DNA from: Pseudomonadota bacterium | GTDB taxonomy: Bacteria > Pseudomonadota > Gammaproteobacteria > Halothiobacillales > Halothiobacillaceae | DNA length: 5,565 bases | Reading direction: 5' to 3' | Assembly (NCBI GenBank): GCA_021795795.1 | Contig: JAJYPA010000536.1 | Span: 1-5,565 of the forward strand | Shown here: positions 1-5,322 of the stretch, piece by piece | How the letters are laid out: each line of letters starts with the position of its first letter | Position numbering within the stretch: the first letter of the stretch is position 1 | The notes under the pieces: generated by a model | Told to the model about the DNA's origin: nothing | Databases searched by the model: none | The model's input: only the letters and a program-made list of their open reading frames with translations | Translations under genes and position numbers: made by a program

Positions 1-67
1 CAGCGAAAGCGCAGTTCGCATCGCATAAATCGCATCGCGTATTCGTGTAACCAATTGGTTTATAAGA
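1..67. other. probable chromosomal flank outside the element
   Basis: This short stretch lies beyond the 3' (CCA) end of the tRNA fragment. When an element integrates into the 3' part of a tRNA gene, the side beyond the CCA of the partial copy is host DNA, so this is probably chromosome. It carries an imperfect direct repeat (CGCATCGCAT at 17-26 and CGCATCGCGT at 31-40) and a perfect 12-bp palindrome AACCAATTGGTT at 49-60. No gene is visible. It could instead be the end of a second element integrated in tandem. Confidence 0.5.
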
Positions 68-125
68 TGGTGCCCAGGGCCGGACTCGAACCGGCACGGC
101 ATAAGCCGAGGGATTTTAAGTCCCT
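68..125 (-). other. 3' part of tRNA-Leu(UAA): attachment-site copy at the element boundary
   Basis: Read on the minus strand, this contains the anticodon stem-loop AGGGA-CTTAAAA-TCCCT (109-125, anticodon UAA), a long variable arm CGGC-TTAT-GCCG typical of a class II tRNA (97-108), the T arm GCCGG-TTCGAGT-CCGGC (79-95), the 3' acceptor strand CCTGGGC (72-78), A73 and encoded CCA (68-70). Beyond 125 the sequence does not continue into a D arm or 5' acceptor strand, so this is not a working tRNA. Loss of identity exactly at the 5' edge of the anticodon stem fits tyrosine-recombinase crossover in the anticodon region. Integration normally leaves an intact tRNA at one end and such a fragment at the other, so the intact tRNA-Leu and probably the integrase are expected off the right edge of the window. 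Confidence 0.9.
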
Positions 126-150
126 TTTTGACCCATTTTGGTGCATTCAG

Positions 151-163
151 AATCAATCCGTTA
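151..163 (+). promoter_or_regulatory. IHF-type site, 26 bp from the tRNA core
   Basis: AATCAATCCGTTA matches the IHF consensus WATCAANNNNTTR at every defined position and is followed by an A-rich stretch (166-172). IHF bends attachment-site DNA so that an integrase bound at arm sites can reach the core. The position between the core (68-125) and the repeats (206-277) suits that role. The motif is short and AT-rich, so a chance match is possible. Confidence 0.6.
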
Positions 164-205
164 TGATAAAAAGTAGTGTAATTACAAGACATTGGCATTT
201 ACCCT

Positions 206-240
206 ATTCCTTGCCATTCCCTTATATTCCCCCTTATTCC
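206..240 (+). repeat. four ATTCC pentamers phased at exactly 10 bp
   Basis: ATTCC occurs at 206-210, 216-220, 226-230 and 236-240, with different 5-nt spacers (TTGCC, CTTAT, CCCTT). The constant 10-bp step puts the motifs on the same face of the helix, which suggests cooperative protein binding or DNA bending. Candidate roles are integrase arm sites or sites for one of the two DNA-binding proteins encoded just downstream. Confidence 0.65.
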
Positions 241-250
241 CATTTCTCAG

Positions 251-277
251 TGTCCAGCCAGTGTCCAGATTGTCCAG
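251..277 (+). repeat. three TGTCCAG direct repeats
   Basis: TGTCCAG is found at 251-257, 262-268 and 271-277. The first two copies extend to AGTGTCCAG and the last two share TGTCCAGAT. Spacing is 11 then 9 bp, close to one helical turn. Short direct repeats on the element side of a tRNA attachment core are typical arm-type binding sites of tyrosine integrases. Here the assignment rests on position and repetition only. Confidence 0.6.
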
Positions 278-357
278 ATGAACCACGGCCATGCCGCATT
301 ATATCAGAAAGCGCCGACCACACCCCAAAACCAATGCCAAAAATAAATTTTTCACCA

Positions 358-387
358 CCCGCCAAAACCCCCAAATCCCCAATGCCC
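358..387 (-). other. putative G-quadruplex motif
   Basis: On the minus strand the G runs are G3, G4, G5 and G3 with loops of 4, 4 and 7 nt, which satisfies the usual G3+N1-7 rule. The corresponding plus-strand C runs are at 358-360, 368-372, 377-380 and 385-387, with a further C4 at 323-326. It lies about 90 bp upstream of the operon promoter. Whether it folds in vivo is unknown. Confidence 0.5.
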
Positions 388-462
388 GCTTGCTCTCAGT
401 TAAATAAGCACACCCTGATATATGGGTTATGGCATACTACTGAAAGCAATATTTGACAATCG

Positions 463-475
463 AATCAATAATTTA
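463..475 (+). promoter_or_regulatory. second IHF-type site, next to the -35 box
   Basis: AATCAATAATTTA is a perfect match to WATCAANNNNTTR. It ends 4 bp before the -35 hexamer, so it would be centred near -44 relative to the predicted start. IHF bound there could bend the promoter, help an upstream activator contact RNA polymerase, or block access. A partial promoter-like TTGACA (453-458) with TATGCT (474-479, spacer 15) overlaps it. Confidence 0.5.
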
Positions 476-478
476 TGC

Positions 479-506
479 TTGACCATGAGAGAAACCAATC
501 TATAAT
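479..506 (+). promoter_or_regulatory. sigma-70-type promoter of the replication operon
   Basis: The -35 hexamer TTGACC (479-484; five of six consensus bases) and a perfect -10 hexamer TATAAT (501-506) are separated by 16 bp. Transcription should start near 512-514, giving a leader of about 95 nt before the first start codon at 609. It is the only strong promoter seen ahead of the three overlapping genes. The adjacent IHF-type site suggests it is regulated. Confidence 0.75.
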
Positions 507-536
507 CACAGTTAGGGGATAGCATCTAGAGCGACA

Positions 537-601
537 CGGGGACTCTCGGCCCCTTCCCCGATCCTTAAGATGTATGGCCCGAGAGATAGATTACCGAGAG
601 G
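537..601 (+). promoter_or_regulatory. leader with hairpin-displayed CTCTCGG and two complementary CCGAGAG copies
   Basis: GGGG (538-541) can pair with CCCC (550-553), placing CTCTCGG (543-549) in the loop; a longer form pairs CGGGG (537-541) with CCCCG (556-560). CTCTCGG is an exact complement of CCGAGAG at 579-585 and again at 594-600. The second copy overlaps the Shine-Dalgarno sequence GAGAGGA (596-602), so pairing with it would hide the ribosome binding site, while pairing with the first would leave it free. Pairing with the first copy can extend to CTCTCGGCC with one bulged base. There is no T-run, so this is not an obvious intrinsic attenuator. A riboregulatory role is inferred. Confidence 0.45.
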
Positions 602-602
602 A
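596..602 (+). promoter_or_regulatory. ribosome binding site choosing the ATG at 609
   Basis: GAGAGGA sits 6 nt before the ATG at 609. The in-frame ATG at 570 has no purine-rich sequence ahead of it, so the start at 609 is preferred. The site overlaps the second CCGAGAG copy of the leader. Confidence 0.75.
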
Positions 603-608
603 TACGCC

Positions 609-1187
609 ATGAACAGCCGAATTCTTAAGCCCGTCACCATCCACGGACACCGCGCGTTCCGCGATGTATCTAATCCGCGCAACCGGCACGACATCTACAA
701 CTGTTTTCCTGGCACCACGAACTTTGATCCGCTTTGGCTGCGTCGTGACACAGACAGCGCATCTCGACGCTTGCAGCGCATCACCACCGTCATCAAGAAG
801 TCTTCTAGCCGCACCGCCGCACCCCGCCGCGTTCGGCATACCACGCGCTCGTCTGCGAAATCAGGCGATTCTAATTCTGATGATGGCTCAGACTCGGAAC
901 CCGAGCGACGCCAGCCGCTCCAGCTTTACGATCAGGCCGCCCTGGCCGATCTGCTGACCATCAGCAAAAAATCCGTACAGAACATCTACAGTAAAACCCC
1001 CCATCTTCTCCCTACTGCAATCCAAATTCCAGGCGCCCGCGGCCCGCGCTGGACGCCTTCGGCTGTTGAGGAATGGCTCTCTGAGCGCCCACGGCACACC
1101 CCTGCTGCACCTGCACCAGTAGTCGCGCCCAAGCGCAAGGCTGGCCGTCCAAGAATTGCCCCTGCAGTTAAGGGGGTGCAATCATGA
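609..1187 (+). CDS. AlpA/MerR-like winged-HTH DNA-binding protein with AT-hook-like tail
   Basis: This is the first gene of the operon and encodes 192 aa from the ATG at 609. Residues about 106-161 form a compact domain starting LYDQAALADLLTISKKSVQ, followed by an LPTAIQIPG turn, PRWTPSAVEEWLSER and a closing helix. That order (helix-turn-helix, proline turn, R-W, final W) is typical of the AlpA/MerR-type winged HTH used by phage and island regulators and excisionases. Residues 85-99 are an acidic Ser/Asp linker (SGDSNSDDGSDSEPE) after a basic Arg/Ser-rich stretch. The tail KRKAGRPR (175-182) resembles an AT-hook that could grip the minor groove of AT-rich DNA. The first 80 residues are not recognised. 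AlpA-type proteins are usually much shorter, so this one carries extra parts on both sides. Likely roles are operon control, excision, or origin recognition for the downstream enzyme; the sequence does not decide between them. The stop overlaps the next start (ATGA). Confidence 0.75.
   Translation: MNSRILKPVTIHGHRAFRDVSNPRNRHDIYNCFPGTTNFDPLWLRRDTDSASRRLQRITTVIKKSSSRTAAPRRVRHTTRSSAKSGDSNSDDGSDSEPERRQPLQLYDQAALADLLTISKKSVQNIYSKTPHLLPTAIQIPGARGPRWTPSAVEEWLSERPRHTPAAPAPVVAPKRKAGRPRIAPAVKGVQS
1172..1178 (+). promoter_or_regulatory. Shine-Dalgarno GGGGGTG for the second gene
   Basis: GGGGGTG lies 5 nt before the ATG at 1184, inside the end of the first gene. It matches the extended anti-SD complement GGAGGTG with one mismatch. 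The same heptamer and spacing occur before the third gene. Confidence 0.65.
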
Positions 1188-1855
1188 ATCGCGCCCTGGA
1201 AGCTGCTTATAAAGAGTTCAATGCCCAGCATGAGGGTTGGGACTTGCACATGCCCGCTGGCGGCGACTGGATCGCGCCAGACTCGCATTACTACACCACA
1301 GCAGCAGTAGATGGCCGGGAGGAGGTCGACTATCGGCCGGCCGTTAGTGAGCCGTCCGGCCTGCCGGATCTGCCCAGCGAGCTTGCCTCACGCGCTAAAA
1401 AGGCACGGGGCGTTGAGTACGTGCCGTTTGCGAGCGTAGCTCCTGCACCCCTCCATGATCCGTCTGCGATCGAAGAGCGGCGGGCGGGGGATGAGCGTCA
1501 AGACGCGATTGACGCTCACGCTGAGGCCATTCGCGCTCGCGCACTGCGCGAGTACGCCGGGGATTATCCTGAAGTGCTTACACTGCTCATGCAGCGCAAG
1601 ACGCTCGGCGAGATCGCCGCCGCGACGGGCTACACGGAGCGCCACGTGAGAAACGTCGTACGCGGAAACGCTCAGCGCCCGGAGGCCGGAAGCCTTAATG
1701 CCTGGCTGGAAGGTTTTCTGAGAAGCGTCTGGCAGGGCGATGTACCGATATCTGTAGAGCCAGTCAAAACCGGCAAGAAAAACCGACAATTTCAAGCGGT
1801 TGTCGCTCAGATGGCTTGGGATTTTGAGGCGATTGCGATGGGGGTGATGGTATGA
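1184..1855 (+). CDS. HTH-containing protein of unknown function
   Basis: This 223-aa protein is not assigned to a named family. Residues about 128-161 (starting YPEVLTLLMQRKTLGEIAAA, then TGYTERHVRNVVRG) form a clear helix-turn-helix: a leading helix, LGEIAAATG as the support helix and turn, and TERHVRNVVRG as the recognition helix, similar to Fis-like or sigma-region-4-like HTHs. Before it, residues 93-124 form a charged, probably helical stretch rich in Glu, Arg and Ala. The N-terminal 90 residues are acidic and Pro-rich, with two Trp, and look flexible. The C-terminal part (170-223) has aromatic residues and may be a small partner-binding or oligomerisation domain. There is no membrane segment or signal peptide. 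The gene is translationally coupled on both sides by ATGA overlaps, so it is probably made in proportion to the helicase and may load or regulate it. A 9-bp inverted repeat lies at 1492-1518. Confidence 0.7.
   Translation: MNRALEAAYKEFNAQHEGWDLHMPAGGDWIAPDSHYYTTAAVDGREEVDYRPAVSEPSGLPDLPSELASRAKKARGVEYVPFASVAPAPLHDPSAIEERRAGDERQDAIDAHAEAIRARALREYAGDYPEVLTLLMQRKTLGEIAAATGYTERHVRNVVRGNAQRPEAGSLNAWLEGFLRSVWQGDVPISVEPVKTGKKNRQFQAVVAQMAWDFEAIAMGVMV
1492..1518. repeat. 9-bp perfect inverted repeat inside the second gene
   Basis: TGAGCGTCA (1492-1500) and TGACGCTCA (1510-1518) are exact inverted copies around a 9-nt spacer. The size and spacing suit a dimeric DNA-binding protein or an mRNA hairpin. 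It lies within codons for a charged helical stretch, so it may be accidental. Confidence 0.45.
1840..1846 (+). promoter_or_regulatory. Shine-Dalgarno GGGGGTG for the enzyme gene
   Basis: GGGGGTG lies 5 nt before the ATG at 1852. This is the same heptamer and spacing as at the previous junction and it supports this start. The start overlaps the preceding stop as ATGA, so translation is probably coupled. Confidence 0.65.
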
Positions 1856-4800
1856 AAACGTCACTCTCGATTCAGGAAGTCCTCAGCAGCGCGGGCATTA
1901 GTTTTCGTCCTGGCCGCTGGCTCAGGCTCAAAGGCCCCGACCTCGACGCGATCAGCGTCAATGCCGAGTCTGGCGCATTCAAAGACCATCGCACAGGAGA
2001 GCATGGGGGGGTCCGCGCCCTCTGTGCTCGGCTGGGCATAGACGATGCCGGCATTGTCATCGATGCCGCCGCGATTTCCAAGGGGAAGACGGATCAAGAA
2101 AAAGCTGACAACAACTCTATTCAGTGGGCAAAAACGCAATGGTCGAGGGGCGTTCCCGCCATTCAGTCGAAACGCCCGACTGGCTGGGCACAAGCTGCCT
2201 GGGATGCGGATCAGTCTCAGTATGCTGACCAGCGTGAGGCCGTATATGACTACCTCATGAGCCGGGGCCTGGACCCCGTGCAGTTCCTTCCATTGATCAG
2301 GATTCAGATTGAACTGAACCCACGGTATAAGGAAGATAGCGAGCCTGATAACGTGGATGCAGAAATGCAAAAGTGTGGTGCTGACTTTGCCTTTTTGATG
2401 CCCATGTACACTATCGGCAAGGCCGAAATAACTGAGAATGTCTGCGGGGTTCAGCGGACTTTTCTGAAATTCGCGGAAGACAAATACGGCAAGGTTCAAA
2501 AAATTGGCCGCGCGATGTTGGGGAAGAAAGGCGTCACGAGCATTGCCGCCGTTGGCTCCCCGGTCATTCTGCCAACCTCAGAGCCCGTCTTGGGATCTGG
2601 CGAAGGCTTTGAAACGGTTGCATCGTTTGTCCAGACCATGAACCGTCCCGGCGTTGTGTGCTGGGATTGGTCAGGCATGAAGGCATGGAGCGAGTCCCTG
2701 CAACCGGGAGAGGGTGCGCCCCTGGTGGCCTTCCTTGTGGACTCTGATAAGTCGGAAACCGGCCAGCGGGAAAGCGCCGCCGCCGTGCGCAGGATCACGG
2801 CACATGAGCATGGCCGTGCCGTGTATCTCTTGCCCCCTGAAACGATCATGTCGGACGCAAAAGGCAATCGCGACTGGAACGATTTGCTCCAGCAATCTCC
2901 TGACCAGATCGCCGCCGAAATCATCCACGCATGGCACAAGTCTGATGAAAATATGGCTCTGGCTCCCGTGGCTGACGATGCCCCCACGATTCAGAAAGGC
3001 CCTCGTGAAGCAGAAACGGCTCAAGTCATCGCTGAGGCCGTTGCACAGCATTTTGCCTTTCAAGTCATGGAACAGGCTATGGCTGACTATCTGATGGCAT
3101 ACCACGAATACGCCGAAAAGCTGAAAGAATGGCAGAAAATGCCGAAAGACGCGCGGAAAGAGGAAAAACTGAAAAGGCCCAAGTTGCCGCCGTTACTGAT
3201 CAAAGTAACCACCGGGGTAGGCAAGAGCCACATCATGCGCGAAATCCTGCAGAATTTCGCTGAAAAAATCCCAATGTTGATCCTGACCCGGACGCATGAA
3301 CTTGCGGCCTCTTATGCTGAAGTCGGAGCTTTTCCATACCACGGACGTTCAAACCCTGAAACCGTGCCATCCTCTAAAAAATCCGGCTACACAAAGGATG
3401 ATCTGGAAAAGGAAGGCGCGGCATTTAAGGCAAGCGATTGCTTCAAGTATCCCGTGATTGAGCTTGTTGCAGAAAAAAACCACGTCCCAGCACTGACGGC
3501 CTGCCGTCAGTGCGAGCATGGCCGGAAGTTCATGCTGGAAAATTACCATGAGAAGTCTGTGCCCTATATGGACGCAAAGGATTGGTTTTACTCCAATGGC
3601 ATCAATCCAGATCCAATCCCTGCATGTCTCTGGTTAAGCCATCAGGCGGCGGCAAGCCACGCGCGGGCAGTGGTTGGCCCGAATGCCAGCTACAGCGATA
3701 CCCTGGCCCACCAGCAGACCCCAGAGGACACTCTGGAGCGTTTGGTGATCGTTGATGAGATCCCGGATCTGGCGCGGCATGTTGAAGCCAGCAGTTCAGA
3801 TATGGGGGTATATGCCAGCAAGTGTCTGGATGCCGCGGATTATCTGTCGAAGCGCACGGCTGAAGACGCCGAAGAACAGGAAATGCTGGATAAACTCATC
3901 GCAGACAACGATGCGGCGCTGGATCTATTCCAGCGCGCGGGCGCATGGCTTGGCCGATCAGTCGGGAAAAAAGGTATTCAGGCAATCCCCGACGAGATGA
4001 TCCGCCTGGTGAAGGACTTGCATGTGGACTGGCTTCCAGGAGCAACCGCCAGATGGGAAAAGGCGGAGGTTCGCTATGGTCACGAACCCTTTGTGCCGCT
4101 CCGTATGATGAAAGGCTTGGTTGAAAGCATTGCAACCGGGACCGCCATTGTTGAAGCGGGGGTCATCCACGTCCACGAGATCACCACCCTGGGCGACCGC
4201 ATCCAGAAAGGCTTGCCTACGATTTTGCTAGACGCCACTCCAAGCCCCGCCGTGGAATACATGGTGCAGCAGAAAGGAGGCCGGATCGTGAGCGCGATTG
4301 CCACGCAGCATGTGAAGATCGTTCATTTTAACCAGTATTTGCATGGTCGGACCTGGAAGAACAAGGCGCATCAGCAAGCTGAACTTGGAAATTTGCTGAA
4401 TCTGAAAGCGCAGATGCAAGAAGAAACCGGCAACGCACCTGTTGTCACTCTGACGTACATGCCGCATTGTCAGCTCGCGGATAAAACAGAGAATCCGGAA
4501 TGGGGATATTTTGGCCGGGATGACGTAGGGCAAGATAACTGGAAGGGCAGGGACATGCTGATTTTCGGCGGACCTATTTTTTCCCCGACCACTCAAGCCC
4601 TCAGCTACAATGCTGAGCTGATGTTGAAGCGGCTGGCTGGTGACAAGTCTTCGCCGGACTGGAATGCCGAAATCGAGCGCAGCGCGGAAGTCACTGTGGG
4701 CAACAAGATCGTCATCAGTAAAGCCCCCCTGCCCGTTGATCCTTATCTCAGGACATGGGTGCTGGACAATTACGCCCGCCGCATGGTGCAGGGCATCGGG

Positions 4801-5322
4801 CGCGCGCGTGCGGTATGGGCTTCGCCAGACAAGCCAGTCAATGTCTGGATTGCTGGCGGGTTGCCGCTGGCGGGGTTGGCCGCGTATGGGCTGGGCGTCG
4901 ATGAGTATCGGGAGGAGAAATTGAATATGAACGACGAGAGCCACACACGGGCAGAGAAAAAGGTGCAGGCGGCAATGGCGTCACTTCAGGCCGCAGACAA
5001 GGATTCAAGCTACAGAGCAGTTAATAAATGGCTGGAGCAGCAGAACGGCTTGCCGGGTGTGCGTTATGACGCCTGGAAAAAAGTTCAGCAAAGTGTCTAC
5101 GGCCCTGATATATCATCATACGAGGCCGTAGACGCTTTGCTAGAGGCCCTGGGGGGCATCGTAAAGGTGGCCGGATGGAACGGCGTTGAGGTGTCTGATG
5201 CGGCTTTGAGCTTGTGGAATCACCCCAGAACCGAGCCTGTGGTCAAAGCCGCAGCCCAGATCATCCTGGAGGCGTCCCCAGACTCTGGAAAGTGGCGGGA
5301 AGCTCAACCCCTTCCTGCGTAA
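1852..5322 (+). CDS. TOPRIM primase-like / XPD-DinG-type iron-sulfur SF2 helicase fusion
   Basis: A 1156-aa putative replication enzyme. Residues 1-65 (WLRLKG, GAFKDH, GEHGG) resemble the front domain of phage and plasmid TOPRIM primases but lack zinc-binding cysteines. Residues about 124-228 (YLMSRGL 134-140, GVQRTFL 199-205, RAMLGKKG 220-227) match the domain that normally precedes their TOPRIM fold. The TOPRIM domain spans about 243-346: E251 in GSGEGFETV, D297 and D299 in LVDSDK, and DWND at 341-344. The helicase half has Walker A TTGVGKS (453-459), motif Ia LTRTHEL (478-484), Walker B VDEIP (634-638), DATPS (794-798) and motif VI QGIGRAR (980-986). Between motifs Ia and II lie C530, C551, C554 and C592 (C-x20-C-x2-C-x37-C), followed by a segment starting CLWLSHQAAASHARAVV, as in XPD/DinG helicases. 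Residues about 645-770 may be an Arch-like insert. The tail after 1000 is helical and unassigned. It is cytoplasmic and probably unwinds and primes element DNA; the activities are inferred. Confidence 0.85.
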   Translation: MKTSLSIQEVLSSAGISFRPGRWLRLKGPDLDAISVNAESGAFKDHRTGEHGGVRALCARLGIDDAGIVIDAAAISKGKTDQEKADNNSIQWAKTQWSRGVPAIQSKRPTGWAQAAWDADQSQYADQREAVYDYLMSRGLDPVQFLPLIRIQIELNPRYKEDSEPDNVDAEMQKCGADFAFLMPMYTIGKAEITENVCGVQRTFLKFAEDKYGKVQKIGRAMLGKKGVTSIAAVGSPVILPTSEPVLGSGEGFETVASFVQTMNRPGVVCWDWSGMKAWSESLQPGEGAPLVAFLVDSDKSETGQRESAAAVRRITAHEHGRAVYLLPPETIMSDAKGNRDWNDLLQQSPDQIAAEIIHAWHKSDENMALAPVADDAPTIQKGPREAETAQVIAEAVAQHFAFQVMEQAMADYLMAYHEYAEKLKEWQKMPKDARKEEKLKRPKLPPLLIKVTTGVGKSHIMREILQNFAEKIPMLILTRTHELAASYAEVGAFPYHGRSNPETVPSSKKSGYTKDDLEKEGAAFKASDCFKYPVIELVAEKNHVPALTACRQCEHGRKFMLENYHEKSVPYMDAKDWFYSNGINPDPIPACLWLSHQAAASHARAVVGPNASYSDTLAHQQTPEDTLERLVIVDEIPDLARHVEASSSDMGVYASKCLDAADYLSKRTAEDAEEQEMLDKLIADNDAALDLFQRAGAWLGRSVGKKGIQAIPDEMIRLVKDLHVDWLPGATARWEKAEVRYGHEPFVPLRMMKGLVESIATGTAIVEAGVIHVHEITTLGDRIQKGLPTILLDATPSPAVEYMVQQKGGRIVSAIATQHVKIVHFNQYLHGRTWKNKAHQQAELGNLLNLKAQMQEETGNAPVVTLTYMPHCQLADKTENPEWGYFGRDDVGQDNWKGRDMLIFGGPIFSPTTQALSYNAELMLKRLAGDKSSPDWNAEIERSAEVTVGNKIVISKAPLPVDPYLRTWVLDNYARRMVQGIGRARAVWASPDKPVNVWIAGGLPLAGLAAYGLGVDEYREEKLNMNDESHTRAEKKVQAAMASLQAADKDSSYRAVNKWLEQQNGLPGVRYDAWKKVQQSVYGPDISSYEAVDALLEALGGIVKVAGWNGVEVSDAALSLWNHPRTEPVVKAAAQIILEASPDSGKWREAQPLPA
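3490..3513. repeat. 11-bp perfect inverted repeat over the CxxC codons
   Basis: GCACTGACGGC (3490-3500) and GCCGTCAGTGC (3503-3513) are exact inverted copies with only a CT spacer, giving a near-perfect 24-bp palindrome. As RNA it can form a 10-bp stem with a CCTG loop. It covers the codons of C551 (3502-3504) and C554 (3511-3513). An arm this long at such short spacing is uncommon by chance in a gene of this size. Confidence 0.6.

Larger units (their letters stand above)
126..478. other. gene-free element end with candidate integrase arm region
   Basis: No credible coding sequence is present on either strand. The stretch is AT-rich and strand-biased: between about 190 and 390 the plus strand is poor in G and rich in C runs. 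It holds an IHF-type site, phased ATTCC repeats, TGTCCAG repeats, a minus-strand G-quadruplex motif and a second IHF-type site, each listed separately. An open frame running from 55 to 456 translates the tRNA fragment and is spurious. The order core, IHF site, short direct repeats resembles the arm of a lambda-type attachment site. That role is inferred. Confidence 0.6.

Noticed and set aside
68..125. Functional tRNA-Leu gene
   Set aside because: The D arm and 5' acceptor strand are missing beyond 125, so only the 3' part is present.
206..277. CRISPR array
   Set aside because: The repeats are only 5-7 bp with spacers of a few bases, far too short for CRISPR.
55..456. 133-aa plus-strand open frame starting MVYKMVPRAGLEPARHK
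   Set aside because: Its first part is a translation of the antisense of the tRNA-Leu fragment, a common false gene; the rest is low-complexity and Pro/Ser-rich, and there is no ribosome binding site.
570..608. Longer form of the first gene starting at the ATG at 570
   Set aside because: No Shine-Dalgarno precedes 570, whereas GAGAGGA precedes 609 at good spacing; the extra 13 residues overlap the leader structure.
1861..2499. 212-aa minus-strand open frame opposite the enzyme N-terminus
   Set aside because: It lies entirely antisense to the TOPRIM-type module and has no recognisable features.
4228..4944. 238-aa minus-strand open frame opposite the enzyme gene
   Set aside because: It is antisense to conserved helicase motifs (DATPS, QGIGRAR), shows no recognisable domain, and follows the codon pattern of the plus-strand gene.
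1852..5322. CasDinG of a type IV CRISPR system
   Set aside because: No other cas-like gene or repeat array is present, and the N-terminal TOPRIM module does not fit CasDinG.
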